Notes: generated from the letters alone by a model not told the origin. A stretch of DNA of 54,585 nt from Acidobacteriota bacterium (GCA_009835985.1 VXWI01000075.1:1-54585); one strand, 5' to 3'; counted from the first letter of the stretch, positions 9,489 through 19,648 are shown. Translations and numbers: made by a program.

Positions 9489-9509
9489 CCGTGCATCCTA
9501 CCCGGGCCG

Positions 9510-11732
9510 TCAGGCCAGGGCCATCCGGCCGAGGCTGTTCCGGAACGTGTCCGCGAGGCCTTCGAGATCGAGGGAAACGGCCGGGCTTCCGTTCACCCGG
9601 ATCCGGAGCGCGGCCCCGCCCACGGATCCGACAGCCGCAAGCGGTACCCCCTCGCGGGCAGCCAGCCCGGCGAGGGCCTCGGCATCACCGGGACGGACGC
9701 TGAGGAGCGCCCGGGCGGGTCCCTCCCCGAAGAGCGTTCCCTCGAGCCGGTCTGGGCACTCGACCTGTAGTTCAGCGCCGAGCCGGGAGCCGCCAGGAGC
9801 GAAGAGGCTCTCGATCGCCGCCGCCGCGAGTCCTCCCTCCGAGAGGTCGCGCGCCGAGGCGGCGAGTCCCGTCGCGCCCGCCGCGCGGAGGAAGGCCCCC
9901 AGCCGGACCTCCGCGTCCAGGTCCGGCTTCGGCGGCCGGCCGTCGGTGCGCCCGTGGTGCTCCTTCAGGAAGGCGCTCGCCCCGAGCGCGTCCCCGCCCG
10001 TGGGCCCCGCCAGGAAGAGGAGGTCCCCGGCCGCCGCAAAGTGCTGCGGGATCGGCCCGGTCGCATCCTCGAGGACCCCCACCACGCCAACCACCGGGGT
10101 GGGAAAGATGTTCGCTCCCTCGGTCTCGTTGTAGAAGCTGACGTTGCCGCCGGTGATGGGAACCGCGAGGGCTTCCAGAGCTTCCGTCATCCCGGCGATG
10201 GCCTCGGTGAACTCCCACATGATCTCGGGCCGCTCCGGATTCCCGAAGTTGAGGCAGTTGGTGGCGCCCACCGGGGTGGCGCCCACCGCGGCCAGGTTCC
10301 GGCAGGCCTCCGCGACCGCGAGCGCCCCGCCCCGGCGGGGATCGCGGGCGGTGTAGCGGCCGTTGCCGTCGAGGGTCATGGCGATCCCGAACTCCTTGCC
10401 CTTGATCCGGACCACGCCGGCGTCTCCGCCCGGACGCACGACCGTGTCGCTGCGCACCATGTGGTCGTACTGCTCGTACACGAAGCGGCGGCTCGCGAGC
10501 TCCGGGGACCCGGCCAGTTCGCGGATCACGGCGTCCCAGTCGGAGGGTTCGGGAAGATCGGCCGGCGTGACCTCGGGGGAGGGCCACCACGACGGTCGCG
10601 CGGCCGGGCGATCGAACGCTGGCGCGTCGTCGGTGAGCGCCCGGCAGGGCACTTCGGCGGCGAGGCGTCCCTGATGCCGAACCCGCAGGAGGCCGTCGCC
10701 GCTCACCGTCCCGATGGGGGCCGCGTCGAGGTCCCACTTGTCGAAGATCCGGGTCACCTCCGCCTCGCGGCCGCTCCGGACGACCAGGAGCATGCGCTCC
10801 TGGGACTCCGAGAGCATGATTTCGTAGGCGTTCATGCCCGTCTCGCGCTGGGCGACCCGGTCGAGGTCGATCTCGACTCCCGCGCCGCCGCGGGACGCCA
10901 CCTCCGAGGTGGAACAGGTGAGCCCGGCGGCCCCCATGTCCTGGACCGCGATCAGCGCGTCTCCCCGCATGAGTTCGAGACACGCCTCCATGAGCAGCTT
11001 CTCGAGGAAGGGGTCGCCGACCTGGACGGTGGGCCGTTTCGCCTCGGCCTCCTCGTCGAACGCCGCGGAAGCCATGGACGCTCCGTGGATGCCGTCGCGT
11101 CCGGTCTTGCTGCCGACGCACCAGATGGGGCTTCCCGGCGCCTCCGCCCGGGCGCGGAAGATGCGGTCCGCGGGAGCGATGCCGAGGGCAAAGGCGTTGA
11201 CCAGCGGGTTCAGCGAATAGCAGTCCTCGAAGAAGACCTCGCCCCCGACCGTCGGGATCCCCATGCTGTTCCCGTAGTTGGCGATCCCGGCGACGGCCCC
11301 GGTGAAGAGCGCCCGGTTCTTCGGAACGCTCAGGGGACCGAAACGGAGCGAGTTCATGAGCGCCACCGGCCGGGCGCCCATCGTGAAGATGTCCCGCAGG
11401 ATTCCGCCCACTCCCGTTGCGGCGCCCTGGAACGGCTCGATGAAGGTGGGGTGGTTGTGTGATTCCACCTTGAAGACGGCGGCGAGGCCGTGGCCGATGT
11501 CCACCGCGCCGGCGTTTTCCCCGGGTCCTTCGATGACCCGCGGTGACTCGGTGGGGAAGCGGGCGAGATGGCGGCGCGAGGACTTGTACGAGCAGTGCTC
11601 CGACCACATCGCGGAGAACATCCCGAGTTCGGTCGGGTTGGGGGGTCTGCCCAGCAGGGCGCCGATCTGCCGGAACTCCTCAGTGGAAAGACCGGAAGCG
11701 AGCGCCGCTTCCAGCGTGGCGGGGCCGCTCAC
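9510..11732 (-). CDS. purL: Phosphoribosylformylglycinamidine synthase, small PurL type
   Basis: ATP-dependent amidotransferase subunit converting FGAR to FGAM. At 740 residues it is the small PurL form that needs separate PurS and PurQ, both encoded directly upstream. N-terminal [11 protein letters not shown] and the internal [19 protein letters not shown] block are diagnostic. The second half has the ATP-binding AIR synthase C-terminal fold. The GTG start overlaps the purQ stop by 4 nt (GTGA), so the two are translationally coupled. Confidence 0.97.
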   Translation of the reverse strand: MSGPATLEAALASGLSTEEFRQIGALLGRPPNPTELGMFSAMWSEHCSYKSSRRHLARFPTESPRVIEGPGENAGAVDIGHGLAAVFKVESHNHPTFIEPFQGAATGVGGILRDIFTMGARPVALMNSLRFGPLSVPKNRALFTGAVAGIANYGNSMGIPTVGGEVFFEDCYSLNPLVNAFALGIAPADRIFRARAEAPGSPIWCVGSKTGRDGIHGASMASAAFDEEAEAKRPTVQVGDPFLEKLLMEACLELMRGDALIAVQDMGAAGLTCSTSEVASRGGAGVEIDLDRVAQRETGMNAYEIMLSESQERMLLVVRSGREAEVTRIFDKWDLDAAPIGTVSGDGLLRVRHQGRLAAEVPCRALTDDAPAFDRPAARPSWWPSPEVTPADLPEPSDWDAVIRELAGSPELASRRFVYEQYDHMVRSDTVVRPGGDAGVVRIKGKEFGIAMTLDGNGRYTARDPRRGGALAVAEACRNLAAVGATPVGATNCLNFGNPERPEIMWEFTEAIAGMTEALEALAVPITGGNVSFYNETEGANIFPTPVVGVVGVLEDATGPIPQHFAAAGDLLFLAGPTGGDALGASAFLKEHHGRTDGRPPKPDLDAEVRLGAFLRAAGATGLAASARDLSEGGLAAAAIESLFAPGGSRLGAELQVECPDRLEGTLFGEGPARALLSVRPGDAEALAGLAAREGVPLAAVGSVGGAALRIRVNGSPAVSLDLEGLADTFRNSLGRMALA

Positions 11733-12424
11733 GACTCGGTGAACCGGTGGAGGCTCTCGAAGAGGCGGCAGCCATCGACGCCGCCGAGCGCCTCCTCGTA
11801 GGCGCGGTCGGGGTGAGGCATGAGGGCGGCGACGTTTCCCCGGGCGTTCCGGACTCCGGCGATGTTGTTCCGGGAACCGTTGGGATTGGCCGCGTCGCTG
11901 GCCTCGCCGCCGTCGTCGCAGTAGCGGAAGATCACCTGTTCGTCCGCCTCGAGCGCTTCGAGGATGTCGTCGTCGGCCCGGAAGTTCCCCTCCGCGTGAC
12001 CCACCGGCATGCGGAGCGTGGTCCCCGGTTCGAGTCCGCAGGTCAGGGGAGACGAATCCGCTTCGACGCGCAGCCGCACGTCGCGGCAGACGTAGGAGAG
12101 CGACTCGTTGCGCAGCATGGCCCCGGGGAGGAGGCCGGCTTCCTGGAGGATCTGGAAGCCGTTGCAGATCCCGACCACGGCCCGTCCGCTCTCCGCCATC
12201 CGGATGAGGGGCTCCATGACCGGGGAGAAGCGGGCGAGCCCGCCGGCCCGCAGGTAGTCGCCGTGTGCGAAACCGCCGGGCACCACCGCCGCGTCGAACC
12301 CGTCGAGCGAGCCCTCCTTGTGCCAGACGAGCTTGGCCGGCTCGCCGGTCACCGTCTCGATGGCGTGGTGCACGTCGCCCTCACAGTTCGTCCCCGGGAA
12401 GACGAGGACGGCGAAGCGGGCCAT
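11729..12424 (-). CDS. purQ: FGAM synthase glutaminase subunit
   Basis: Class I glutamine amidotransferase of 231 residues that supplies ammonia to PurL. The nucleophile is Cys87 in [11 protein letters not shown]. The oxyanion strand is [11 protein letters not shown] and the His/Glu of the triad are in [14 protein letters not shown] start at 12424 overlaps the purS stop by one base (TGATG). N-terminal [15 protein letters not shown] is typical. Coupled within the purB-S-Q-L-F operon. Confidence 0.97.
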   Translation of the reverse strand: MARFAVLVFPGTNCEGDVHHAIETVTGEPAKLVWHKEGSLDGFDAAVVPGGFAHGDYLRAGGLARFSPVMEPLIRMAESGRAVVGICNGFQILQEAGLLPGAMLRNESLSYVCRDVRLRVEADSSPLTCGLEPGTTLRMPVGHAEGNFRADDDILEALEADEQVIFRYCDDGGEASDAANPNGSRNNIAGVRNARGNVAALMPHPDRAYEEALGGVDGCRLFESLHRFTES

Positions 12425-12675
12425 CAGTCGAGCAGAACCTGGACGCTGAAGTCCTCGAGTACCGGGTTCGCGAGCACCCTCGACGCGATCTCCTCGGCGC
12501 GCTTCCTGGCCTCGCTCGGCGAACCGGCCTTCACCTCGAGGTCGAACATCTTTCCCTGCCGGACGGTCTCCGCGCTCAGGCGCGGGTCGGCCGCGATCGC
12601 CTTCCGGATGGCCTCCCCCTGCGGGTCATAGACCGAGGGCCGCAGCCGGACGAGAACCCGGACCCGGAATTTCAC
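12424..12675 (-). CDS. purS: FGAM synthase subunit PurS
   Basis: Small 83-residue scaffold subunit of the PurLQS complex. DPQGEAIRKAIA and VRQGKMFDLEV are the family signatures. The GTG start overlaps the purB stop by 4 nt (GTGA), and purQ begins inside its stop codon. Its presence explains the short PurL. Confidence 0.95.
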   Translation of the reverse strand: MKFRVRVLVRLRPSVYDPQGEAIRKAIAADPRLSAETVRQGKMFDLEVKAGSPSEARKRAEEIASRVLANPVLEDFSVQVLLD

Positions 12676-13982
12676 GCGCTGTTTCCCTCCGCGAAGACCC
12701 GCTCGAAGACCACGTCGAGGTGGCGGAGTTGGACATCGAGGTCAAAGGCGGCGTCGAGTTCCTCGCGGCTCAGGCGGGACGTGATCCCTTCGTCCTCGTC
12801 GAGCCGCTCGCGGAGCGTGCCGCCGCTTTCCCAAAGCCGCATGGCGGCGCCCTGCACCATCTTGTAGGCGTCCTCGCGCGAGATCCCCTTCGCGGCGAGG
12901 TCGAGCAGCACCTGGCCGCTGAACACCATGCCGTTCATCCGGTTCAGGTTCGCGAGCATGGAGTCGGCGCGCACCACGAGTCCGTCGAGGATACGGGTCA
13001 TGCGCAGCAGGATGTGGTCGGCGAGCAGAAAGCTCTGCGGAATCGCCATCCGCTCCGCGGACGAGTGGGAGATGTCCCGTTCGTTCCAGAGGGCGATGTT
13101 CTCGATGGCGGGCAGGGTGTTGGCGCGGATGATCCGGGCGAGACCGCAGACCTGCTCGCAGCCGACCGGGTTCCGCTTGTGGGGCATCGCCGAAGAGCCT
13201 TTCTGGCCCCGGCCGAAGGGCTCCTCCAGTTCGCGGATCTCCGTCCGCTGCAGGTTCCGGATCTCGGTGGCGATCTTCTCGAGGGTGCCGGCGAGGATCG
13301 CGAGCGCGGCCGCCAGTTCGGCATGCCGGTCGCGCTGGACGACCTGGGTGGAGATCGCGGCGGGCCGGAGGCCGAGCGCGTCGCAGACACGCTTCTCGAC
13401 GCTGGGCGGCAGGTGGGCGAAGGTGCCGACCGCGCCGCTGAGCTTGCCCACCCGGACGGCTTCCCGGGCCGCGGCGAGGCGGCGGTGGTTGCGTCCCATC
13501 TCCGCCCACCAGAGGGCGAGCTTCATGCCGAAGGTCATCGGCTCGGCGTGCACGCCGTGGGTCCGCCCGACCATGACGGTCCGCCGGTGCTCTTCGGCGC
13601 GGCGCTTCACAACGTCGCGGATTCCCTCGACCCGCCGCAGGATCAGGTCCGCCGAGCGGACGAGGCGGGTGGCGAGCGCGGTGTCCACCACGTCGGAGCT
13701 GGTAAGCCCGAAGTGGATCCAGCGTCCCTCGGCCCCCACGTGCTCCGCCATGGACTGGGTGAAGGCCACCACGTCGTGCTGGACGGTCTTCTCGATCTCG
13801 TGGATGCGGGCGATGTCGAAGCCGGCGCGCTCCCTGATGGCGGCTGCGGCGTCGGCCGGCACGATCCCCTCGGCCGCCATCGCTTCGGCGGCGGCGACCT
13901 CCACCTCCATCCAGGACGCGAAGAGGGCTTCGTCGGTCCAGATCGCCCCCATCTCGGGGCGGACGTAGCGATCGGTGAGCAC
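12672..13982 (-). CDS. purB: Adenylosuccinate lyase
   Basis: Acts twice in purine synthesis: SAICAR to AICAR plus fumarate, and adenylosuccinate to AMP plus fumarate. 436 residues. The fumarase/aspartase superfamily signature KGSSAMPHKRNP is intact, including the catalytic serine loop. RTHGVHAEPMTFG and TSSDVVDTA are the other two conserved blocks. GTG start at 13982, 4 nt after the stop of the WalJ-like gene, so it is very likely cotranscribed with it. Confidence 0.96.
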   Translation of the reverse strand: MLTDRYVRPEMGAIWTDEALFASWMEVEVAAAEAMAAEGIVPADAAAAIRERAGFDIARIHEIEKTVQHDVVAFTQSMAEHVGAEGRWIHFGLTSSDVVDTALATRLVRSADLILRRVEGIRDVVKRRAEEHRRTVMVGRTHGVHAEPMTFGMKLALWWAEMGRNHRRLAAAREAVRVGKLSGAVGTFAHLPPSVEKRVCDALGLRPAAISTQVVQRDRHAELAAALAILAGTLEKIATEIRNLQRTEIRELEEPFGRGQKGSSAMPHKRNPVGCEQVCGLARIIRANTLPAIENIALWNERDISHSSAERMAIPQSFLLADHILLRMTRILDGLVVRADSMLANLNRMNGMVFSGQVLLDLAAKGISREDAYKMVQGAAMRLWESGGTLRERLDEDEGITSRLSREELDAAFDLDVQLRHLDVVFERVFAEGNSA

Positions 13983-13986
13983 CGAA

Positions 13987-14859
13987 TCAGAACAGCGTGG
14001 GCGCTCGCAGCGGTACCGGGTTCAGAAACCGGTTGACCCGGGGCACCTGGGGGGCCTTCGCAGCGGCGGGTACCGGCCGGGTCCAGAGCTCCTCCGTCAG
14101 GTCGTGACGCCGGGCGACCAGCAGCCGCACCTCGCTCCGTCCGCCGGCCTCGAGCGCGGTGCGCGCCGTTCGCAGTGCGAGTTCGGGAGTGTTGGTGTTC
14201 TCCGAGAGGTGGGCGAGCACCACGGTGTTCACCGAGAGGGGGAGCCGCCTCCGGAGATACAGGGCAAGGGCGCCGTTCGAGAGGTGGCCCCGGGTGGAGG
14301 CGATCCGTTGCCGGATGGCGAACGGATAGCGGCTCTCGAAGAGCTCCTGTTCGTCGTAGTTGGACTCGATCAGCAACACCGAGGCGCCTTCGATGGCCTC
14401 TTCCATCTCCTCGGAGAGGTGGCCGAAATCGGTCGCGTGGACGAGGACGGCGCCACCGCGCTCGAACCGGAAGCCGATGGGATCCACGGCGTCGTGCGGT
14501 GTCCGGAACGGAATGGCGGTGATCGTGCCGATGCGGCGGCTCTCACGCGGGACGAGGGGAAGCCACTCGGGAATCTCGGCTCCGTTCCGCGCGATCAGGC
14601 AGCTCCAGGTGCCTTCGGTGCAGGCGACCGGAATCCCGTGGCGCACTGCAAAGGTGGTGGCGCTCCGGCAGTGGTCGCCGTGTTCGTGGGAGACGAGGAC
14701 CGCGGCGATGTCGGACGGCGTGCGGCCGGCCTCCGCGATCCGTTTCTCCAGCGCGCGGCACGAGAGCCCCGCCTCCACCAGCAGCGTGGTGGGTCCGCCG
14801 GAGACCAGCGCCGCATTCCCCGAACTGCCGGAGCCAAGGACACGCAGGCTGATTTCCAT
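13987..14859 (-). CDS. WalJ/YycJ-like metallo-beta-lactamase-fold hydrolase
   Basis: 290-residue MBL-fold protein opening with the RVLGSGSSGNA motif of the WalJ/YycJ group and carrying the binuclear metal motif HEHGDH (58-63). Later ligands are in the HATDFGH and STRGHLSN stretches. The Bacillus member is linked to wall metabolism and DNA-end processing. Here it heads the purine operon, 4 nt before purB, and there is no walRK nearby, so its job is open. ATG start at 14859 without an obvious ribosome binding site. The last 50 residues (from about 240) are basic and proline-rich and not part of the fold. Confidence 0.8.
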   Translation of the reverse strand: MEISLRVLGSGSSGNAALVSGGPTTLLVEAGLSCRALEKRIAEAGRTPSDIAAVLVSHEHGDHCRSATTFAVRHGIPVACTEGTWSCLIARNGAEIPEWLPLVPRESRRIGTITAIPFRTPHDAVDPIGFRFERGGAVLVHATDFGHLSEEMEEAIEGASVLLIESNYDEQELFESRYPFAIRQRIASTRGHLSNGALALYLRRRLPLSVNTVVLAHLSENTNTPELALRTARTALEAGGRSEVRLLVARRHDLTEELWTRPVPAAAKAPQVPRVNRFLNPVPLRAPTLF

Positions 14860-15004
14860 GACGAGAACCGGGTCAGAAGAGGGTGGCGGCCACCGTGGAC
14901 GGGAAGGCCCGAGCGTAGCACCCGCCCGCGCTTTGGGTCAACGCCCGAACCCCAAGATGTTGTGGGTTCCGGGGACGCCCACCACAACTGGTTGTGGCGT
15001 ATGG

Positions 15005-15054
15005 CTCGGAGCGCCGGCCTCCGGCCGGCATCGCTCCGCGCAGCGGAGCGAAAC
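15005..15054 (+). repeat. Dispersed double-hairpin repeat, copy 4
   Basis: CTCGGAGC, hairpin GCCGGCCTCCGGCCGGC, ATC, second hairpin GCTCCGC-GCA-GCGGAGC, then GAAAC. The clearest copy of the consensus; both stems are perfect. Confidence 0.8.
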
Positions 15055-15088
15055 TGCAATCTGTCTACCTCCCGCGATGACGCGACGG

Positions 15089-15139
15089 CTGGGAGCGCCG
15101 GTCTTCAGACCGGCACCGCTGGCCGGAGGCCAGCGCAAC
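15089..15139 (+). repeat. Dispersed double-hairpin repeat, copy 5, with compensated stems
   Basis: CTGGGAGC, hairpin GCCGGTCTTCAGACCGGC, ACC, second hairpin GCTGGCC-GGA-GGCCAGC, then GCAAC. Compared with copy 4 both arms of the first stem changed together (GGCC to GGTC, GGCC to GACC), so pairing is kept. It lies 34 nt from copy 4 in direct orientation. Confidence 0.75.
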
Positions 15140-15159
15140 GCGCGTCGCCGCCCGGACGT

Positions 15160-15165
15160 TATGGT
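15160..15165 (+). promoter_or_regulatory. -10-like hexamer directly before rlmN
   Basis: TATGGT ends 9 nt before the rlmN ATG and there is no ribosome binding site between them, as expected for a leaderless or nearly leaderless mRNA. Confidence 0.35.
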
Positions 15166-15174
15166 GGTCCCCGA

Positions 15175-16281
15175 ATGGAAAACCTCTACGGCCTCTCCCA
15201 CGCCGAGCTGATCCAGCTCGCCGAAGACTTGGGCCTCCCGCCCTACCGGGGCCGCCAGCTCTTCCGCCACCTCTACCGGCACGGGCAGACCGACTTCCGC
15301 GCGATGACCGACTTCTCAGCCTCGCTGCGGGCGGAACTCGCCTCCCGCTTCCGGATCGCGCACCCCCGCACCGTGGAGTCGTCGCAGTCCGGCGACGGCG
15401 CCGTGAAACTGCTGATCGAACTGGATGACGGCCTGCTGGTCGAGACGGTGGCTATCGGCAGCCGGCGGGACGCGGCAGGGGGCAAATCAGGAAGAGCCCA
15501 GGGCGCGGACGGCGACGCCTCCGACCTGACGGTCTGCGTCTCCACCCAGGTCGGTTGCCCCCTGGCGTGCACCTTCTGCCGCTCGGGCGCCATCCCGTTC
15601 CGCCGGAATCTCACCGCGGGCGAGATCGCCGCGCAGGTACTGCTTGCCGAGCGGGCCGCCCCGGAAGCCGCGAAGGGACGGCGGAACGTCGTCTACATGG
15701 GAATGGGCGAACCTCTACTCAACACCGACGCAGTGACCGCCTCGCTCGCTCTCCTGACCGACGCCGATGGTTTCGGCATTCCGCCGCGCCGGGTCACCGT
15801 GTCCACGGTGGGCCTTCCGGAGGAGATCGGCCGTCTCGGCGCCGCGGCGCCGCAGGTCGGGATCGCGATCAGCCTCCACGCCGGCGACGACGAGACGCGC
15901 GGCCGCTTCATGCCCATCGGGCGGCGTTATCGGATGCCGGAGATCTTCGTGGCGCTGGAGACTCTGCCGCCCTCGAACCGCCGCATCACGATCGAGTACG
16001 TCCTCCTCGGCGGCGAGAACGACCGGCCGCAGGATGCTCGGGAACTCCTGCGGCAACTGCGTCGCCTGACCGCGTCCGGGATCCGTCCTCACGTCAACCT
16101 GATCGCCTTCAACCCCTGGGAGGATCCGGCTCCCGGCCCACCGCATCGCCCGGGCGCCGAGGAGGACGCCGAGCGCTTCCTTGCGAGGGTTTCGGCGGCG
16201 GGTTTCACCGCCACCCTCCGCCGCAGCCGCGGCCGGGACGTCCTGGCGGCGTGCGGTCAGTTGGCCGCCACTCCCGCCTGA
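15175..16281 (+). CDS. rlmN: 23S rRNA A2503 / tRNA A37 C2-methyltransferase
   Basis: Radical-SAM enzyme that methylates C2 of adenosine in 23S rRNA and some tRNAs. 368 residues. The cluster motif is C128-x3-C132-x2-C135 in GCPLACTFC. The second catalytic cysteine is in RGRDVLAACGQL at the C-terminus, and MGMGEPLLN is the SAM-binding GGE-like segment. A glycine-rich insert of about 20 residues (97-117) sits before the radical-SAM barrel. ATG 15175 starts just before the NLYGLSHAEL helix, and sequence upstream is repeat DNA, so longer starts are excluded. Monocistronic, convergent with the TonB receptor gene. Confidence 0.93.
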   Translation: MENLYGLSHAELIQLAEDLGLPPYRGRQLFRHLYRHGQTDFRAMTDFSASLRAELASRFRIAHPRTVESSQSGDGAVKLLIELDDGLLVETVAIGSRRDAAGGKSGRAQGADGDASDLTVCVSTQVGCPLACTFCRSGAIPFRRNLTAGEIAAQVLLAERAAPEAAKGRRNVVYMGMGEPLLNTDAVTASLALLTDADGFGIPPRRVTVSTVGLPEEIGRLGAAAPQVGIAISLHAGDDETRGRFMPIGRRYRMPEIFVALETLPPSNRRITIEYVLLGGENDRPQDARELLRQLRRLTASGIRPHVNLIAFNPWEDPAPGPPHRPGAEEDAERFLARVSAAGFTATLRRSRGRDVLAACGQLAATPA

Positions 16282-16335
16282 ATCGGCCGGGCGACGAGCA
16301 CCGCCGGGGTCAGGCCCGGCCGGGCGTCCCGCCGT

Positions 16336-18951
16336 TCAGAACGACGCCGTCACGTTCAGCGAGACGGTGCGCGGGGCGCCGAGGAACGCGGCCTGGCCGC
16401 CGATGGTGGCGAGGTAGGCGCGGTCGAGCAGGTTGTTGCCGATCAGCGCGATCTCGAGACCCTGAAGCCGCTCGCTGATCCGGCCGGCTGACCAGCGGAA
16501 GTAGGCATCCACGAGCCAATAGGGGTCCGCGCTCCACGAACCGTCCAGCGTGACGCCCCGCGCTCCGGTGTACTTCGCCGAGAGGCCGGCGGCGATCGGT
16601 TCCCCGCCGTGATCGGCGGAGACCACCACCAGGGAGCGCGGGACCCCGACGACCTGGCTCCCGGACCGGATGCCCTGAGCGGCCGAAACCAGCGGATCGC
16701 CGGTGCCGACGTAGGTCGCGTCGTTTCGGGTCCACGCCGTGTAGAACGACGTGGAGTCGGTGACCCGGAGGGTCGCCGACAGTTCCACCCCCCGGGAGTC
16801 GATGCCGCCCGCGTTGAAGTACGAGCCGCCTCCGGCGATGAGGTAGTTCGGGCCGGCGGCCGTCTGGGGGGAGAGGAAGAAGATCCGGTTCTGGAAGTCG
16901 ATCCGGTAGTAGGTGGCGGTGGCCGCCAGGCGATCTCCGGTGTAGCGGAACCCGATGTCCAGGTTGTCCGCGGTCTCGGGCTCGAGCCCGTCGAGACTGC
17001 GGCCCGGGACCTCGAGGAGCCGGTCCGAGAGCGACTTGAAGTTCTGCGCGTAGCCCGCGAAGAGCTCGAGGCCCTCGATCGGGGCCGAGTAGGTCAGCCC
17101 GCCGGAGAGGAGCAGGTCCGAATCGGACGAGACGGACAGTTCCGCCGTTTCCCCGAGATGGTCCCTCCGGCCTACTTCGACCAGGTACTGCCGCACGCCC
17201 GCGTTGATCGCCAGCGGACCGGCGAAGACGGTGTCCTCGACGTACCACTTGACGATCGTCTGCGGGAACTCCCAGTCGTATTGTTGCCAGTAGGGGGTGT
17301 CGTCGAAGCGGAAGGACACCCGCGCGTCCGTGATCTTGTGCCAGTCCCGGCCGAGGTCGCGCCGGCCGTCCTCGGCCCAGAGGCCGGCGCGGAGCCGGTT
17401 GCCGCCGATGGCGAGTTCGCCGAACCAGTCCCCGTCGAGGGTGAGGCCGACACGTTCCTTCCCGTAGTGGCTGTGCCGGTAGGACTGCACCGGTACCGCC
17501 TCATCCGGATAACACGCGGGGTCGAACTCCGGGCCGGCGCCGCCGTAGGGGAACTGGAGCGAGGAAACGCATCCGGGCCGCGGCGTCAGCGGGACGCCGT
17601 GCGGGTCCACGAAATGGACCTGGCCAAGCGGGGCGCCGCCCCGCGCCGTGGACCCCGGCGTCAGTTCGGATTCCGGTCCGCCATGGTCGTCGGTCACGTC
17701 CACGAGGTAGGGGGGCAGCCAGTCGCCGCGGCCCCGCTGCCGGTGGTAGTAGGCGCCGCCGGTGATCGACAGGACATCCGTGGCGGCGAAGTCGGCCTTC
17801 ACGTAGCCGAAGGCGTTCTGGCGCGGAATGGACCACCCGAGGCGGTACAACTGGTTGACCCACGGCGTGTCGGTCCAGGTGTCGATCAGTCGGTCCCAGC
17901 GTGGGTCGCTGCGGTACTCGGCATCCGACGTCAACCGCTGATACGAGGGGCCGTCGGTGTCGTCGTACGAGACGTACGCCGACAGGTCGAGCCGGCCGGC
18001 CGCGGCCCGGACCTTGCCGGCGAGGTGATCCCGCTCGTTGCGCGCGAAGCCCTGCACCCAGTCCCGGCTCACCTGGCGCACCGCGGAGACCCAGGCGCGG
18101 ACGTCCCGGTCGAACAGGTGTCCGGTGTCCACGCGCAGGTAGAAGCGCTGGCCGTCGTCGGATCCGAGGTCCACCGCCGCCCTGAACCTCCGCTCGCGCT
18201 CCGGTTCGTCGGTGGTGAAATCGAGGGTCCCGCCGAGCGCCTCGATGGAACGGGACGCGATGTCCGCCGTCCCCTGCGAGACGGTGACCCCGCCCATGTT
18301 CGCCGGGTCCACGAAGCGGTTCGCCTTGGAGCCGCTCCAGTAGTCCGAGGTGCCATTCGGCATTCCATCGATCGTGGTGCCGATCTGGGCTTCGTCGAGA
18401 TTGACCTGGAATCCGCGCATCGAGACGCTGGTGGACCAGTCGTCGGTGCCGTAGGCGTCCCCCTCCTGAATGGAGACGCCCGGAAGGTTGTCCACCACGG
18501 CCAGCACGCTCGAGATCGGCGACTGCTGGGCGACCATCGGTTCCGCCACCACGTTGGTGGCGAAGCTGCGTGGCTCCTCGGCCACGACGGTGATGGATTC
18601 CATCAGGCGGCTGATGGGGAGGCTCAGCTCGAGGCGCGTTGCCGCGTCGGCCTCGACCGAAACCGGTTCGGTCGCGGTTTCGAAACCGGGCAGGGAGGCT
18701 TCGATCAGGTACTCCCCGGCCGGGACGTCGTCGAACGCGAAGCTGCCGTCGGCCGCCGTGATCTCCGGTCCTTCCGCCGCCGGCTCCGCCCCGATCAGCG
18801 ACACCGTGGCCCCGGGAAGCGCGCTGCCGGTCGAGTCCACGACCCGGCCCGCGATGGACCCCGTGGGTTGGGCGGCAAGCAGCGAAGGGAGAAGCGCCAG
18901 GAGCGTCACGAGGCCGGCCTCTCGACACCGCCGGGCGGTTTGTCTGAGCAT
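16336..18951 (-). CDS. TonB-dependent outer-membrane receptor with N-terminal carboxypeptidase-regulatory-like domain
   Basis: 871 residues. Signal peptide 1-27 (cleavage after LAA), then a CarboxypepD_reg-like beta domain (about 30-110: GSIAGRVVDSTGSALPGATV), a plug domain (about 125-240) and a beta-barrel ending in the aromatic residue F. I prefer ATG 18951 to ATG 18963 because GAGG lies 6 nt before the former, whereas GGAGG is almost touching the latter. It imports an unknown ligand; no ABC transporter, TonB/ExbBD or siderophore gene is adjacent. The carboxypeptidase-like domain is common in SusC-type and peptide receptors, but no SusD partner is present. Confidence 0.9.
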   Translation of the reverse strand: MLRQTARRCREAGLVTLLALLPSLLAAQPTGSIAGRVVDSTGSALPGATVSLIGAEPAAEGPEITAADGSFAFDDVPAGEYLIEASLPGFETATEPVSVEADAATRLELSLPISRLMESITVVAEEPRSFATNVVAEPMVAQQSPISSVLAVVDNLPGVSIQEGDAYGTDDWSTSVSMRGFQVNLDEAQIGTTIDGMPNGTSDYWSGSKANRFVDPANMGGVTVSQGTADIASRSIEALGGTLDFTTDEPERERRFRAAVDLGSDDGQRFYLRVDTGHLFDRDVRAWVSAVRQVSRDWVQGFARNERDHLAGKVRAAAGRLDLSAYVSYDDTDGPSYQRLTSDAEYRSDPRWDRLIDTWTDTPWVNQLYRLGWSIPRQNAFGYVKADFAATDVLSITGGAYYHRQRGRGDWLPPYLVDVTDDHGGPESELTPGSTARGGAPLGQVHFVDPHGVPLTPRPGCVSSLQFPYGGAGPEFDPACYPDEAVPVQSYRHSHYGKERVGLTLDGDWFGELAIGGNRLRAGLWAEDGRRDLGRDWHKITDARVSFRFDDTPYWQQYDWEFPQTIVKWYVEDTVFAGPLAINAGVRQYLVEVGRRDHLGETAELSVSSDSDLLLSGGLTYSAPIEGLELFAGYAQNFKSLSDRLLEVPGRSLDGLEPETADNLDIGFRYTGDRLAATATYYRIDFQNRIFFLSPQTAAGPNYLIAGGGSYFNAGGIDSRGVELSATLRVTDSTSFYTAWTRNDATYVGTGDPLVSAAQGIRSGSQVVGVPRSLVVVSADHGGEPIAAGLSAKYTGARGVTLDGSWSADPYWLVDAYFRWSAGRISERLQGLEIALIGNNLLDRAYLATIGGQAAFLGAPRTVSLNVTASF

Positions 18952-19084
18952 TGTTTTCCTCATGCCTCCGGGCAATCTGAGTTCAGGAGTTATCCCCGAA
19001 AACCGGGTAATCAACAACCGATCTTCAGGGATCACCGGGTTGCGCCGACCGGAAGTGGAGTTGAACCGGCCGGCGGTCCCCGCC

Positions 19085-19591
19085 TCAGTCTTCGGCTTCG
19101 AGCTCGTCCGACGCGGCTTCGGCGGCCGCGGCCTTGGCGCGGCGCCAGGCGGTGATCTTCTCGGCGACGTCGGGATCGCTGAGCGCCACGATCTGCGCCG
19201 CGAAGTGGGCGGCGTTCTGGGCGCCGGCCTTCCCGACCGCGACCGTTCCCACCGGGAAACCCGGGGGCATCTGGACGGTCGCGAGCAGGGCGTCGAGTCC
19301 GCTGAGCGACGCCGCCAGCGGAACGCCGATGACCGGCAGGATGGTCCGGGCGGCCATCGCCCCCGCCAGGTGGGCGGCCATCCCGGCGCCGGCAATGATC
19401 GCGACGACGCCGTTGTCACGGGCGCTCTCCGCAAGCGCGGCAGCCCGGCCGGGCGTGCGGTGGGCCGAATAGATGCCCATCCGGCACGAAACGCCGAGCG
19501 ATTGCAGGACCTTCTTGGCCTCCCGCATGACGTCGGTGTCGGAGGGGCTGCCCATCACGATGAGGACTTTGGGGTTGCCGGTGGAACTCAT
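19085..19591 (-). CDS. purE: N5-carboxyaminoimidazole ribonucleotide mutase
   Basis: Moves the carboxylate of N5-CAIR to C4 in purine synthesis. 168 residues, class I size. VMGSPSD (12-18) and SAHRTP (42-47) form the active site. The C-terminal tail after residue 145 is alanine/glutamate-rich. ATG start with AAGGAG 5 nt upstream. PurK, which normally makes its substrate, is not in the window. It stands between purD and the TonB receptor and is preceded by a structured leader-like element (19649-19740). Confidence 0.95.
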   Translation of the reverse strand: MSSTGNPKVLIVMGSPSDTDVMREAKKVLQSLGVSCRMGIYSAHRTPGRAAALAESARDNGVVAIIAGAGMAAHLAGAMAARTILPVIGVPLAASLSGLDALLATVQMPPGFPVGTVAVGKAGAQNAAHFAAQIVALSDPDVAEKITAWRRAKAAAAEAASDELEAED

Positions 19592-19648
19592 GTTGTCTCC
19601 TTAACGGTCTGTGGACGAAGCGGCGTGAGCGCCGAGACCGGTGAGGCG

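Larger units (their letters stand above)
14860..15174. other. Divergent intergenic region between the purine operon and rlmN
   Basis: No gene. The left part has three related heptamers: TTGTGG (14960-14965), CCACAAC (14982-14988) and GTTGTGG (14991-14997). The middle one can pair with either neighbour. The right part holds two copies of the double-hairpin repeat in the same orientation (15005-15054 and 15089-15139). A -10-like TATGGT (15160-15165) precedes rlmN. Confidence 0.5.
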
